The notes under the pieces are model-generated. The model was not told the DNA's origin. It was given only the letters and a program-made list of their open reading frames with translations, and ran no database searches. A stretch of 64,000 nt of DNA from Synechococcus sp. MU1643 (GTDB taxonomy: Bacteria > Cyanobacteriota > Cyanobacteriia > PCC-6307 > Cyanobiaceae), in the NCBI RefSeq assembly GCF_020514095.1, contig NZ_VTKY01000006.1, forward strand, positions 1-64,000, written 5' to 3'. Position numbers and translations under genes: made by a program. How positions within the stretch are numbered: the first letter of the stretch is position 1; each line of letters begins with the position of its first letter. Shown here piece by piece: positions 55,046 to 64,000 of the stretch.

Positions 55046-55654
55046 GTGACGGTCTTGTCGCCCACTGAAACCGACAATCAGCTTCACGGTGCAGACCCGC
55101 AGGTGCGCTGCTACAGCAGCCACTTCGAGGATTCAATGCAGATGCTGGCGCCCCAAGAGGTGGTAACGCGCTACCTAGATAACCATCAGAGCTGGTTTGA
55201 ACGTTGCGCCAGCCCGATGCAGGTCGAGGCCATCGATCGGCAGTCCTACAGCTTGACCCTGGGGCGGTTCGGCAACTTTGGCTTCGAAGTGGAGCCCACG
55301 ATCGCTCTACGACTGCTGCCGCAGCAGGAAGGGATTTACCGGATCGAAACCATGCGGACCGTGCCACAGTCGCTCGCCCAGCGCCATCACTACGACGTCG
55401 ACTTCCGCGCGGGGATGCGCCTAATCCCCGAACAGGAGCACACCTCCGTCCAATGGGACCTGGATCTCAAGGTCTGGATCCGTCTGCCCAAGGTGATCAC
55501 CATGCTCCCGGATCAATTGGTCCAAAGCAGTGGTGATCATTTGCTCAAGCAGATTGTCCGCCAGATTTCGCGAAGGCTGACCTGGAAGGTCCAGGAAGAT
55601 TTCCATGCCGCCCATGGCTTGAGCTGCCCACCCCGTAAGCGAGCAGCCTTCTGA
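55046..55654 (+). CDS. DUF1997 family protein
   Basis: 202 residues, GTG start. Soluble beta-rich protein resembling the DUF1997 family of cyanobacteria and plastids: DNHQSWFERCASPMQVEAID, SYSLTLGRFGNFGFEVEPTI and VIRLPKVITMLPDQL-like segment. Unknown role. Followed after 7 bp by the end of the convergent DUF4079 gene. Confidence 0.85.
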   Translation: MTVLSPTETDNQLHGADPQVRCYSSHFEDSMQMLAPQEVVTRYLDNHQSWFERCASPMQVEAIDRQSYSLTLGRFGNFGFEVEPTIALRLLPQQEGIYRIETMRTVPQSLAQRHHYDVDFRAGMRLIPEQEHTSVQWDLDLKVWIRLPKVITMLPDQLVQSSGDHLLKQIVRQISRRLTWKVQEDFHAAHGLSCPPRKRAAF

Positions 55655-55661
55655 AGGATCT

Positions 55662-56120
55662 TCAGCGGTTGGTCCAGATCTTGTTGACGATCTCCATGCC
55701 GCTGAAGGCCTGCCAGAGGAACAGCGTGAGCATGCCCATGTTCAGGCCCACATGAGCCTTGCGCGCGATCACATTGCCCCGCTGCATCAAGGGTGAGAGC
55801 GACGCGGCAACAGCAATCATTCCGGTCATCGCCAGACCCACCAAAAGGTGCGGACCGACGAACAACTTGCCATTGTTCAGATAGGTGACCGCCATGCCAC
55901 CCAGCGTGCCGAGGGTCATCACAGCCAGCAGGATGCTGCCCCAGAGGTAATGGCGCTGGGCGAACTTCTTCGGCACCAGCTCTTTGCGCTGTTCTGCGGT
56001 GCCGGTGCGGGTTTTCTTGACCTTGATCCCCAGGTACAGAGCCCAACCACCAACGGCGAGCAGGCCCCACTCCGATAGGGGGTGAGCGAAATTGAGGCTG
56101 AAGGGGAGGGTGGCGAGCAT
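55662..56120 (-). CDS. DUF4079 membrane protein
   Basis: 152 residues with four hydrophobic segments. FAHPLSEWGLLAVGGWALYLGIK, FAQRHYLWGSILLAVMTLGTLGG, GPHLLVGLAMTGMIAVAASLSPL and ARKAHVGLNMGMLTLFLWQAFSG, each with His that could bind haem, match DUF4079. Function unknown. Confidence 0.85.
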   Translation of the reverse strand: MLATLPFSLNFAHPLSEWGLLAVGGWALYLGIKVKKTRTGTAEQRKELVPKKFAQRHYLWGSILLAVMTLGTLGGMAVTYLNNGKLFVGPHLLVGLAMTGMIAVAASLSPLMQRGNVIARKAHVGLNMGMLTLFLWQAFSGMEIVNKIWTNR

Positions 56121-56174
56121 TGAAGGCGACTCTTCAGTGTCGCGAGGCTAGGGGGCCGGCGGCCCCCACCAGCG

Positions 56175-57737
56175 TCAGTGAAGAAAATGGCGGCGCCCCG
56201 TGAGCTGCATCGCCAGGCCAAGCTCATCGCAGGCCTTGATCGAATCGCCATCGCGCATGCTCCCTCCGGGATGAATCACGGCGGTGATGCCGTGGCTGGC
56301 AGCCAGACGCACCGTGTCGTCAAACGGGAAGAAGCCATCACTGGCCAGAACGGCTCCCTGGGCTTTCTCACCTGCCGCCTCCAGTGCAATCCGGGCTGAG
56401 CCCACGCGATTCATCTGCCCGGCACCCACGCCAAGGCTCTGCCCATCCCTGGCCACAACGATGGCGTTGGAACGAACATGACGCACCAGACACCAGGCAA
56501 ATTCGAGGTCCAGCTTTTCCTGCGGTGTTGGCGGCCGCTGGCTGGCCACGGTCCAGTCGGCCGGCGTGATCACCTGATCATCAAGATCTTGAACCAGGAG
56601 ACCGCCAAGGATGCTCCGCACGTGATCGGGGCCTGCCGCATCAATGGCCTGGGGAGCCAGCTCCAACAGGCGCAGATTGGCTTTGGCCACCAGCACCTCC
56701 CGCGCCTCGGGCGTGAAGCCCGGTGCGACGACACATTCCAGGAACAGGCTGGTGAGCTCACGGGCCGCCGTGGCTTCCACCACACCATTCATGGCAATGA
56801 TTCCACCGAAGGCACTCACCCGATCGGCATCCAGGGCCCGCGTCAGTGCTGCAGGAATCGAAGCTCCGATCGCCACACCGCAGGGATTGGTGTGCTTGAC
56901 GACCACAGCAGCAGGTTGCAACGCCGGTGCGGAGCCGTCGACTCCATAGCCGAACTCCCGCACCGTGGCGAGGGCAGCCTCGAGATCCAAAAGGTTGTTG
57001 GTGCTCAGCTCCTTGCCCTGCAGCTGAATGGCGCCACCCCAACCCTGTTTGGGATGGCTGAACCAGCGCGCTTTTTGGTGGGGATTTTCGCCATACCGCA
57101 GGGTCTGCCGCAATGGCACCGCCTCCAACCAAGGGCTGTCTTCCGCGGCGTTTTGCTCGATCATCCAGCGGCTGATCACGGTGTCGTACGACGCGGTGTG
57201 CTGGAACGCTTCAAGGGCGAGTTGACGCCGCAGTTCTGAAGGCACGCTCCCGCCCGTCTCCGCCAGAGCGGTCAACAGACGTTCGTATTGGTCAGGGCTG
57301 GTAAGAACAGCCACATCGGCATGGTTTTTGGCGGCCGCCCGCACCATGGCGGGGCCACCGATGTCGATGTTCTCGATCGCCTGATCCCAGGTGACGTCAG
57401 GCCGAGCAATCGTTTCGCGGAAGGGATAAAGGTTGACCACCACCACATCGATGGGGGCAATGTTCTGCTGCTTAAGATCGGCTTGGTGGGATGCCTCACC
57501 CCGCTTGGCCAAAATTCCGCCATGCACCCTTGGATGGAGCGTTTTCACACGACCGCCAAGAATTTCTGGGGCCCCGGTGTGCTCCGACACACGGGTCACT
57601 GGGAGACCGGCCTGCTCGAGCACCTTGGCCGTGCCCCCACTGGAGAGCAGCTGATAGCCATGGGTCCGATGTAGGGCCTCCGCCAGGGGCACCAGCCCGG
57701 ACTTATCGGAAACACTCAGCAGAGCGACAGGAGCCAT
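56175..57737 (-). CDS. purH: Bifunctional AICAR formyltransferase / IMP cyclohydrolase
   Basis: 520 residues; the last two steps of IMP synthesis. IMP cyclohydrolase domain at the N-terminus ([48 protein letters not shown]). AICAR transformylase domain: [25 protein letters not shown] and [25 protein letters not shown] (quoted key: [10 protein letters not shown]). ATG 57737; a TTG one codon upstream is open. Confidence 0.97.
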   Translation of the reverse strand: MAPVALLSVSDKSGLVPLAEALHRTHGYQLLSSGGTAKVLEQAGLPVTRVSEHTGAPEILGGRVKTLHPRVHGGILAKRGEASHQADLKQQNIAPIDVVVVNLYPFRETIARPDVTWDQAIENIDIGGPAMVRAAAKNHADVAVLTSPDQYERLLTALAETGGSVPSELRRQLALEAFQHTASYDTVISRWMIEQNAAEDSPWLEAVPLRQTLRYGENPHQKARWFSHPKQGWGGAIQLQGKELSTNNLLDLEAALATVREFGYGVDGSAPALQPAAVVVKHTNPCGVAIGASIPAALTRALDADRVSAFGGIIAMNGVVEATAARELTSLFLECVVAPGFTPEAREVLVAKANLRLLELAPQAIDAAGPDHVRSILGGLLVQDLDDQVITPADWTVASQRPPTPQEKLDLEFAWCLVRHVRSNAIVVARDGQSLGVGAGQMNRVGSARIALEAAGEKAQGAVLASDGFFPFDDTVRLAASHGITAVIHPGGSMRDGDSIKACDELGLAMQLTGRRHFLH

Positions 57738-57793
57738 CAAAGGGTCGTGACTGGGTCGTGAGCCAACCTACGCAGCAGTGATGTTGATGCCGT

Positions 57794-58366
57794 ATGGATG
57801 GCCGGCTTGTACTGCTCCACGGCTGGGGAGCCAATGGAGAGGATCTCAAGCCCCTGGGCGATCGCGTAGCGCGCGAGTGCTCAAAAAACCTTGATGTGGT
57901 GTGCCTTGAGGCCCCTGAACTCCATCCCGACCAACCTGGAGGACGCCAGTGGTATGGCCTGTTCCCGGCCCAGTGGGACGCCGTACCCGCGGCCGTTGAG
58001 CGCCTCAAGGCTCAACTTCAGAGCCTGAACAGTGAAGGCCTTGGACTCGAACGGACGGTGGTGTTCGGCTTTTCGCAGGGAGGTGCAATGGCTTTGGAAA
58101 GCGGCTGCGTCCTACCCATCGCAGGGCTGATCAGCTGCAGCGGCTATCCACACCCGAACTGGGCTCCACCCCAGCAACACCCGCCTGTGTTGCTGATGCA
58201 TGGTTCAGACGATCCGATAGTGCCGTTCCAGGCAATGCCAGCGATCGCTTCGCAGTTGCAGCCCGATCGCTGTCAGACACTTCCATTCAAAAACGGCCAC
58301 ACAATCCCGGATGAGACGGTGCAGCCGATCCTGTTGTTTATCGAACGTGTTCTGGAGAACGCATAA
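57794..58366 (+). CDS. Alpha/beta hydrolase, carboxylesterase/phospholipase family
   Basis: 190 residues of Abhydrolase_2 type. LVLLHGWGANGEDL forms the oxyanion hole, VVFGFSQGGAMAL carries the Ser nucleophile, LMHGSDDPIVPF the Asp, and FKNGHTIPDE the His. Similar to small bacterial carboxylesterases and acyl-protein thioesterases. Ends one base before the convergent DUF3155 gene ends. Confidence 0.9.
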   Translation: MDGRLVLLHGWGANGEDLKPLGDRVARECSKNLDVVCLEAPELHPDQPGGRQWYGLFPAQWDAVPAAVERLKAQLQSLNSEGLGLERTVVFGFSQGGAMALESGCVLPIAGLISCSGYPHPNWAPPQQHPPVLLMHGSDDPIVPFQAMPAIASQLQPDRCQTLPFKNGHTIPDETVQPILLFIERVLENA

Positions 58367-58735
58367 TCAAACGAAGGCGTATTCGTACTCCTCCATTTCC
58401 TCCCAATCATCAGCTCCAAGCTCGAGGCCTTCAAAGAGCTTGTCTTCACCGATGGAATCAACAATCGTGCGCAATGAGGGGAAGAGAAAGTGATTCTCTT
58501 CGGCGTATTGGGCGCTGAACAGACCCTTCTCACCCCAGAAGAAACGGTCGGTGGTGTGCTCGTTGCGGCGCACGTTCAGCAGAGCTGGAGGCACCATGGC
58601 CGCTTCTGCGATGTAGCGGCGAGCAGCCGTAACAGGCTTGTACTCACCGGTCTCAAGGTGATGGGTTGGCACATGGGCCAGGACCCGCTGACCTGCCAGA
58701 CGACGACGGCTAATACGCTTGCGCTTCTTGGACAT
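58367..58735 (-). CDS. DUF3155 family protein
   Basis: 122 residues. Basic start SKKRKRISRRRLAGQRVLAHVPTHH, central KPVTAARRYIAEAAM and acidic end (GADDWEEMEEYEYAFV). Matches DUF3155 of cyanobacteria. The basic start may bind nucleic acid, an inference. ATG 58735. Its promoter is in the long divergent gap to the histidine kinase. Confidence 0.88.
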   Translation of the reverse strand: MSKKRKRISRRRLAGQRVLAHVPTHHLETGEYKPVTAARRYIAEAAMVPPALLNVRRNEHTTDRFFWGEKGLFSAQYAEENHFLFPSLRTIVDSIGEDKLFEGLELGADDWEEMEEYEYAFV

Positions 58736-59077
58736 GGAAGGGCTCCGGTACGAAAGGAAGAACGGGGTGGAGATCGTCAGAACGAATAGGTGCCGTCGGC
58801 GCGAAAACGCCAGACGCAAGGGGAGCGTCAAGGCAATTGCAGACACACCACAATCACCGGCAGGACACCAACACCCAAGCGGGAACCAGCGAAGGACACT
58901 GCAACCTCTGCTGTAGCTTTGGTTGCCAAGCAATTGCAACCTTTGTGAGAGCTGGCGGACGCCTGTTCATGTTGAACAGCGTCTCGGTCGATAAGAGGAT
59001 CTTAAGACTTTTCCCAGATTTTTCAAGTCCCCCTTGCGCAGGCTTGCCCAAGCACCTGAATTGATCGTCTGGAACTG
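58736..59077. other. Long divergent intergenic region between DUF3155 and kinase genes
   Basis: 342 bp without a gene, the longest gap here. It holds two copies of the palindrome GCAATTGC (58833-58840 and 58930-58937); the second is inside a hairpin, GGTTGC...GCAACC (58921-58941). Two promoters must lie here. I see no tRNA or known small RNA motif. Confidence 0.6.
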
Positions 59078-60199
59078 ATGCAGCTCACCGATCGATTCTT
59101 AGATTTCACCGATCAACAGCTGGCTGATCTGACCGCCGAAGAAGGCATTCAGCATCTGGGGCTGTACGTCAGTGCGCCTCCCAATCAGCAAGGCCCGCCC
59201 TTGCTGCTGATCCGGCAATGGTCTGCCAATAAACGATCTCTTCCCCCTGCCGACGCAGACCCGAACCTGCGCCTGCCGCACGAGAGTCGGCGTTGGTATC
59301 CCCTCCAGGATGCAGGCCTGATCCTGGGAGCGCTGCGCGCCGATCTGGATCCGCGACGGAGTTGGACGATGACCCTGGACCAACGGATGCGACGCAGTGC
59401 TGCCGCCATCAGCCACGCCCTAGGGCGAGACCTGGAATGCCTGCAACTGCACCAGGAACTCAGCCAACAAAACGATCAACTGCGCACCCTCGTGCATCAG
59501 TTGCGCAATCCACTGGCGGCCCTACGCACCTATGCCCAACTGCTGCTGCGGCGGCTTGAAGCAGACAGCTCCCACCGTGCACTTGTCGAGGGAATGCTCT
59601 CTGAGCAACGCCAACTCGGCCAGTACATCGACGTGCTCGATGGCCTCGGGCAGCAACGTCTCCCGCAACAAGAGCCCCTTGGCCCCACCTTGTTGCCCCC
59701 CGGCCCTGCCGAAGGTGAGGCAACCATGCAAACCCTGCTGATGCCTCTGCTGGAGCGGGCGGAAGCGACAGCAAGCCTGCAGGGCCGCCCCTGGCAGGGT
59801 CCGGACCTGTGGCCCCAGTGGATTCATCAACCATCCCAGGATGGAACGATCGCAGAGATCGTCGCCAACCTCCTTGAAAATGCCTTCCGCTACAGCCCAG
59901 CGGGATGCATCGTGGGCCTGTGCCTATTGCCCGATGGGCTCTGCGTCTGGGACGACGGGCCGCCGATCCCCCTGGAGGAGCGCGACCTGATTTTCGAGCG
60001 GGGAGCGCGGGGGTCCACCGGACAGGAGCGAGCGGGCACCGGCCTTGGGCTCGCCCTTGCACGCTCCCTGGCAGAGCAGCAGGGCCGCAACCTCACGCTC
60101 TGCGTGGAGCCTTCCACGATCGATCCTGATCTGCCCACTCAGGGCAACGCGTTCGTCCTCAACTGGCCGGCAGAAGCAAGGCCAAACCCAACAACGTGA
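59078..60199 (+). CDS. Soluble sensor histidine kinase
   Basis: 373 residues, no membrane helix. N-terminal domain (about 1-120) of a GAF-like size without clear motifs, then a short coiled coil. The HisKA phospho-acceptor is in LVHQLRNPLAALRTYAQLL (His about 140). HATPase: N box NLLENAFRYSP (about 265), G1 VWDDGPPI, G2 RAGTGLGLALAR. No partner response regulator adjoins, so an orphan. The end overlaps cobS by 41 bp. Confidence 0.9.
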   Translation: MQLTDRFLDFTDQQLADLTAEEGIQHLGLYVSAPPNQQGPPLLLIRQWSANKRSLPPADADPNLRLPHESRRWYPLQDAGLILGALRADLDPRRSWTMTLDQRMRRSAAAISHALGRDLECLQLHQELSQQNDQLRTLVHQLRNPLAALRTYAQLLLRRLEADSSHRALVEGMLSEQRQLGQYIDVLDGLGQQRLPQQEPLGPTLLPPGPAEGEATMQTLLMPLLERAEATASLQGRPWQGPDLWPQWIHQPSQDGTIAEIVANLLENAFRYSPAGCIVGLCLLPDGLCVWDDGPPIPLEERDLIFERGARGSTGQERAGTGLGLALARSLAEQQGRNLTLCVEPSTIDPDLPTQGNAFVLNWPAEARPNPTT

Positions 60200-60929
60200 T
60201 CATCTCGGTGAGCACAAGCACCGCTCCATAACTGTCACCGGTGTGCCCCCCCAGGCGTCGCCCGAGGCTCTGGGCGACCAGGATCGCCACAACCCCACCC
60301 AGGACAAGGGGTATGGGCCCCACCCAACCAGCCAACACAACCACCACCAACAACGAGGGCAAGGCGTCCCAGAGCGGTCTGCCGTGATCGCGATGAAACG
60401 CAGCCGTTCCATCAGCGCGTAGGTAGTCGAAACGTGCCATGGCCCAGAGCGGTGCCACCCGGGCCCAGAACGCAGCCAGGCAGAGCCCGAGGGGGGCCTG
60501 CCCCCCCAGCTGGATTAAGGCCCCAACCTGCAACAGCAGCACCATCACAAGAGCCAGCACGCCACTGGCGCCCACCCGGCTGTCCTCCATCGCCTCGAGC
60601 CGCCGCTCCGCTGGAGCCCCGAGGCCATCTGCCGTGTCGATTAAGCCGTCGTGGTGCAACCCACCACTGAGTTGGATGCCAAGAGCCACCACGCAGGGGG
60701 CACAGGCAGCCAGAGGCCAACCAAGCCTGGACAAACCGATCCAGAGCAGCCCCTGCAGCGCACCGATTAGTAGCCCCATCCATGGGGCGAAGCGGGCAAT
60801 GCGCCGAAACGAGGGCTGCGGCCAGGGCCATGCGGGCAGCACTGTGTAGAAGATCCAGGCTCCCGCCAGATCAGAAAGCCAGGGCGGAACGATCCTGGGA
60901 ATGGCGCGATGGATGCAATCGGCCCTCAC
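60159..60929 (-). CDS. cobS: Adenosylcobinamide-GDP ribazoletransferase (cobalamin synthase)
   Basis: 256-residue membrane enzyme that joins the nucleotide loop to adenosylcobinamide-GDP, the last assembly step of (pseudo)cobalamin. Motifs GGLHHDGLIDTADGLGAPAERRLEAMEDSRVG (quoted in part: HDGLIDTADGLGA), YLRADGT and GGHTGDSYGA are present. GTG start at 60929. A CobO-like protein is at 30654-31253. Confidence 0.95.
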   Translation of the reverse strand: MRADCIHRAIPRIVPPWLSDLAGAWIFYTVLPAWPWPQPSFRRIARFAPWMGLLIGALQGLLWIGLSRLGWPLAACAPCVVALGIQLSGGLHHDGLIDTADGLGAPAERRLEAMEDSRVGASGVLALVMVLLLQVGALIQLGGQAPLGLCLAAFWARVAPLWAMARFDYLRADGTAAFHRDHGRPLWDALPSLLVVVVLAGWVGPIPLVLGGVVAILVAQSLGRRLGGHTGDSYGAVLVLTEMITLLGLALLLPAS

Positions 60930-60958
60930 CGTAGGGTCATTGCAGGGGGAGATCAGTC

Positions 60959-62077
60959 GTGTTCGGCTTCGAGATCAACGCGCATTGCGCCAACACATCA
61001 GCACGGTGCGGCACCTTTGAGACACCGCATGGGCCGGTGCACACACCACGCTTCATGCCGGTAGGAACCCTGGCCACCATCAAGGGCATCAGCACCGAGC
61101 AACTGGGACGCACGGGAGCCCAGATGGTGCTCTCGAACACCTACCACCTGCACTTGCAGCCGGGCGAGGAGATCGTGGCAGCAGCCGGAGGCCTTCACCG
61201 GTTCATGGGCTGGGACGGCCCGATGCTCACCGACTCCGGAGGCTTTCAGGTGTTCAGCCTGGGTGACCTTAACAAGATCGATGACCGTGGCGTGGTGTTC
61301 CGAAACCCCCGCGATGGACGCACCATCGACATGACCCCGGAACATGCCACCCAAATCCAGATGGCCCTTGGGGCGGATGTGGCCATGGCCTTCGACCAAT
61401 GCCCGCCCTATCCGGCGACGGAGAACGACGTCAACGATGCCTGTCGCCGCACCCATGCCTGGCTCGAGCGCTGCGTCACCGCCCACACCAGTGAGGATCA
61501 GGCGCTGTTCGGCATCGTTCAGGGCGGTTGTTTCCCGCATCTGCGACGGGAGAGTGCCATGGCCGTCTCCTCCTTTGATCTGCCGGGCATCGCCGTCGGT
61601 GGAGTCAGCGTCGGTGAGCCCGTGGAAGAGATGCATCGCATCGTGCGGGATGTCACACCCCTGCTCCCCACACAAAAACCGCGGTACCTGATGGGCATCG
61701 GCACCTTGCGCGAGATGGCGATCGCCGTAGCCAACGGCATTGATCTGTTCGACTGCGTCTTGCCCACCCGACTCGGCCGTCACGGCACCGCCCTGGTGGG
61801 CGGCGAACGCTGGAACCTGCGCAATGCCCGCTTCCGCCACGACCACACCCCCCTGGATCCGAGCTGCTCCTGTGTGGCCTGCACCGGTCACACCCGGGCC
61901 TACCTGCATCACCTGATTCGCAGCGAAGAGCTTCTGGGCCTCACCTTGTTGAGCATTCACAACATCACCCATCTGGTGCGTTTCACCTCGGCCATGGCAA
62001 AGGCCATTCGCGACGGCTGTTTTTCAGAGGATTTCGCTCCCTGGGAACCAGACTCACAAGCCCATCACACGTGGTAG
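60959..62077 (+). CDS. tgt: Queuine/preQ1 tRNA-guanine transglycosylase
   Basis: 372 residues, GTG start. Exchanges G34 for preQ1 in tRNAs with GUN anticodons. [12 protein letters not shown] (about 90-100) has the catalytic-base Asp, [13 protein letters not shown] (about 264-276) the nucleophile Asp, and [17 protein letters not shown] the zinc site (three Cys, one His). Divergent from cobS by 29 bp; psbK follows 31 bp downstream, and its usual position beside tgt is common in this group as I recall. Confidence 0.97.
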   Translation: MFGFEINAHCANTSARCGTFETPHGPVHTPRFMPVGTLATIKGISTEQLGRTGAQMVLSNTYHLHLQPGEEIVAAAGGLHRFMGWDGPMLTDSGGFQVFSLGDLNKIDDRGVVFRNPRDGRTIDMTPEHATQIQMALGADVAMAFDQCPPYPATENDVNDACRRTHAWLERCVTAHTSEDQALFGIVQGGCFPHLRRESAMAVSSFDLPGIAVGGVSVGEPVEEMHRIVRDVTPLLPTQKPRYLMGIGTLREMAIAVANGIDLFDCVLPTRLGRHGTALVGGERWNLRNARFRHDHTPLDPSCSCVACTGHTRAYLHHLIRSEELLGLTLLSIHNITHLVRFTSAMAKAIRDGCFSEDFAPWEPDSQAHHTW

Positions 62078-62108
62078 CGTCCAGCCCAACGCCTTTTTGA
62101 TGCAAGGG

Positions 62109-62252
62109 ATGGCCGCCTTCACCCTCGACCTGCTGGCACAGCTGCCCGAGGCCTATCAGGCCTTCTCTCCGCTGATCGACATTCTTCCGTTGATCCCGGT
62201 CTTCTTCCTGCTGCTGGCCTTCGTTTGGCAGGCCTCGGTGGGCTTCCGCTGA
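62109..62252 (+). CDS. psbK: Photosystem II protein PsbK
   Basis: 47 residues (ATG 62109; an ATG at 62100 adds three). Short leader [10 protein letters not shown], then [20 protein letters not shown] and [16 protein letters not shown]: the mature PsbK starts near LPEAY. One membrane helix; it binds beside CP43. Follows tgt on the same strand and ends 4 bp before the convergent glycosyltransferase gene. Confidence 0.96.
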   Translation: MAAFTLDLLAQLPEAYQAFSPLIDILPLIPVFFLLLAFVWQASVGFR

Positions 62253-62256
62253 ACCT

Positions 62257-62991
62257 TCAGCCCAACCGGATCACCTTCAGAGCAAACGCTGGCAAAGACA
62301 GCATGCGTCGCCAGCGTGACGGCTCCTGAATTAGCCGATACAGCCACTCAACTTGCATCCGGCACATCCATCCGGGGGCACGTTTTTTGACGCCGGCCCA
62401 AACGTCAAAACTGCCGCCGACACCCATCCAGAGTCCTGGCTGCCCGGATGCCACGCGTTCCAACCAGGTTTCCTGGCGCGGAACCCCCAGGGCCACCAAA
62501 ACGAGATCCGGCTTCAAAGCCTTGAGCTGATCCTCAATGCCCGGCCAAGCCTCAGGAGCTTGATAACCATCCACCGCGAGCGCCAGGGTGAGGCCATGGA
62601 TGCGTTGCGGCAACGCCGCACGCAGCGTTGCCATCACCTCAGGTGATGCGCCCACTAACGCCACATGCCATCGATGGACTGCGGCGTACTCAAGCAAGGT
62701 CCAGGCCAGCTCAATTCCCGCCGTTTTAACGACCCGGATCTTCTGACGGCCCAGGGCCCAAACCACTCCCGCTCCATCGGGGATCACCAGATCAGCCGTT
62801 CTGATCGCCTTCCCCAGAGCGGCATCGGCCCGAGCCGACATCGTCATCTCAGCGTTCAGGGTGACGATGCGTCCGCCACCCCGCGCATGCAGACCGAGAG
62901 CTGCAGCACAAACATCACGGCAGGCATCGACCGGCACGCCTAGCACCTGGCAGCGGCGACGGTCATCGGGAGCGGTGCTGACAGAGTCCAT
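62257..62991 (-). CDS. WecG/TagA/CpsF family glycosyltransferase
   Basis: 244 residues. IVTLNAEMTMSARAD, DLVIPDGAGVVWA, WHVALVGASPEVM, PDLVLVALGVPRQETWL and GVGGSFDVWAGVKKRAPGWM are the family motifs (GT26). Adds ManNAc(A) to an undecaprenyl-PP-GlcNAc made by a WecA-type enzyme; such an enzyme is at 45998-47140. Peripheral membrane protein. Confidence 0.93.
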   Translation of the reverse strand: MDSVSTAPDDRRRCQVLGVPVDACRDVCAAALGLHARGGGRIVTLNAEMTMSARADAALGKAIRTADLVIPDGAGVVWALGRQKIRVVKTAGIELAWTLLEYAAVHRWHVALVGASPEVMATLRAALPQRIHGLTLALAVDGYQAPEAWPGIEDQLKALKPDLVLVALGVPRQETWLERVASGQPGLWMGVGGSFDVWAGVKKRAPGWMCRMQVEWLYRLIQEPSRWRRMLSLPAFALKVIRLG

Positions 62992-63044
62992 GGCCGTGGG
63001 GCTGCGGTGGAGAATTTAGGGGTAGTGATGCATGAGGGCATGGT

Positions 63045-64000
63045 GTGACGACGACGGAAACCCTTCTGCAGAACCACGCCACAACCCTTCAGCGTCTGGA
63101 TCAATCCATCCAACGGGTGGTTCTCGATCGGCAGGACCCAATCAGCGGCCTGCTCCCCGCTAGCACCGCCCACACCATCCATGGCAACTATGGCGATGCC
63201 TGGGTGCGGGACTGCGTCTATTCGGTGCAATGCGTTTGGGGACTGGCCCTGGCCCACCGTCGTCATCAGGGGCAGAACAGCCTGCGCTCCTGGGAATTGC
63301 AGCAGCGGGTGGTGGCCCTCATGCGCGGTCTGATGCGCTCGATGATGCGGCAGGCCGCGAAGGTGGAGCGTTTCAAGGAGAGCCTCAACCCCCTCGACGC
63401 CCTTCACGCCAAGTACGACAGCTGCACAGGCGAACCGGTGGTGGCTGACGATGCCTGGGGGCATCTCCAACTCGATGCCACCTCACTGTTCCTGCTGCAG
63501 CTGGCGCAGTTAACCAAGGGCGGCTGCGCTGTGGTGCAAAGCCGTGACGAAGTGGATTTCCTCCAAAACCTGGTGCACTACATCGCCAGGGCATACCGCA
63601 CTCCCGACTACGGGATCTGGGAACGGGGCGACAAAGGTAACCATGGCCTGCCGGAGCGCAATGCCAGCTCAATCGGCATGGCCAAAGCCGCCCTGGAGGC
63701 ACTCGATGGGCTCGACCTCTACGGCCCCCATGGCGACGGCAGCTGCATCCTGCTGATTCCCCAGGGAGCCATCGTGCGCCTCCGTCGCGCCCTGCAAGGG
63801 CTCCTGCCACGGGAATCCGCCAGCAAGGAAGCCGACAGTGCGTGCCTCTCAGTGATTGGTTATCCCGCCTGGGCCGTGGAGGATGCCGCCCTGGTGGAGC
63901 GCACCGGTCGGCGGATTCGACGGGAACTCGGTGGGGCCTACGGCTACAAACGCTTCCTCCGGGATGGTCACCAGACGGCGGTGGAAGACGTCAACCGCCT
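63045..64000 (+). CDS. GH15-like / phosphorylase-kinase-alpha-like protein, 5' part
   Basis: GTG start; 318 codons to the window edge, no stop inside. IHGNYGDAWVRDCVYSVQCVWGLAL (split here: GNYGDAWVRDCVYS), ALHAKYDSCTGEPV and DDAWGHLQLDATSLFLLQLAQL are the signature of the GH15-like domain seen in eukaryotic phosphorylase kinase alpha/beta and its bacterial relatives. Alpha/alpha barrel; a glucoamylase-like or regulatory glycan-binding role is possible. The upstream ATG at 63040 is closed by a stop at once. Confidence 0.85.
   Translation, partial: MTTTETLLQNHATTLQRLDQSIQRVVLDRQDPISGLLPASTAHTIHGNYGDAWVRDCVYSVQCVWGLALAHRRHQGQNSLRSWELQQRVVALMRGLMRSMMRQAAKVERFKESLNPLDALHAKYDSCTGEPVVADDAWGHLQLDATSLFLLQLAQLTKGGCAVVQSRDEVDFLQNLVHYIARAYRTPDYGIWERGDKGNHGLPERNASSIGMAKAALEALDGLDLYGPHGDGSCILLIPQGAIVRLRRALQGLLPRESASKEADSACLSVIGYPAWAVEDAALVERTGRRIRRELGGAYGYKRFLRDGHQTAVEDVNR

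Overview
The window is a dense stretch (roughly 59% G+C by eye) of a marine unicellular cyanobacterium, most likely Synechococcus of the marine (5.1-type) radiation. The evidence is the oxygenic photosystem II genes (3' end of psbA, then psbO, psbH, psbN, psbI and psbK), the nitrogen regulator NtcA with a textbook NtcA-activated promoter, an Amt transporter, IctB, CrtR, and many cyanobacteria-only families (DUF2555, DUF3084, DUF3146, DUF3155, DUF3177, DUF3181, DUF1997, DUF4079, Ycf20-like). Genes are packed tightly, often with 1-30 bp overlaps. There is no phage, insertion sequence, CRISPR array or secretion cluster: this is core and flexible-core chromosome.

Layout. 1-8 kb: psbA end and terminator, a broken aspartyl/asparaginyl hydroxylase gene, a cupin, aroC, a basic-tailed DNA-binding-like protein, a divergent KDPG-type aldolase, ftsH, sat, psbO. 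8-16 kb: coaBC, DUF2555, tRNA-Ala(CGC), small cyanobacterial proteins, pyrB, mpg, a queuosine-precursor transporter, creatininase-family protein, gatC, crtR, tRNA-Leu(UAG). 16-28 kb: ileS, DUF3177, FIST protein, trmB, ictB, BadF-type kinase, glmM, lytic transglycosylase. 28-36 kb: TxlA-type thioredoxin, thyX facing dcd, CobO-like protein, rph, ntcA, a DUF3084/RuvC-like pair, then psbH-tatA-pth-DUF3146. 36-48 kb: psbN, GH38 alpha-mannosidase, psbI, a very large DUF3769 outer-membrane protein carrying an extra barrel domain, pentapeptide protein, leuDC, cinA, a WecA-type transferase, glyA. 48-64 kb: tRNA-Arg(ACG), murJ, sfsA, amt, ispH, purH, an esterase, DUF3155, a soluble histidine kinase, cobS, tgt, psbK, a WecG/TagA-type glycosyltransferase and the start of a GH15-like gene.

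How the genes connect. Several pathways have partners spread over the window: queuosine salvage (YhhQ-type transporter and Tgt), dTMP supply (ThyX and Dcd, convergent), corrinoid handling (CobO-like and CobS), envelope glycan synthesis (GlmM, WecA-like, WecG-like, MurJ, lytic transglycosylase, LptD-like DUF3769) and nitrogen control (NtcA and Amt).

The observations most worth a second look are: the DUF3769/LptD-like protein with an embedded PagL/acyloxyacyl-hydrolase-like barrel; the conserved-looking DUF3084 membrane coiled-coil protein translationally coupled to a RuvC-fold protein; a CobO homologue without a P-loop lysine; an Eda homologue with changed substrate-binding residues; a hydroxylase gene apparently broken by recombination between short direct repeats; and the perfect NtcA promoter in front of ntcA. 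No clearly new multi-gene defence or mobile system was found.
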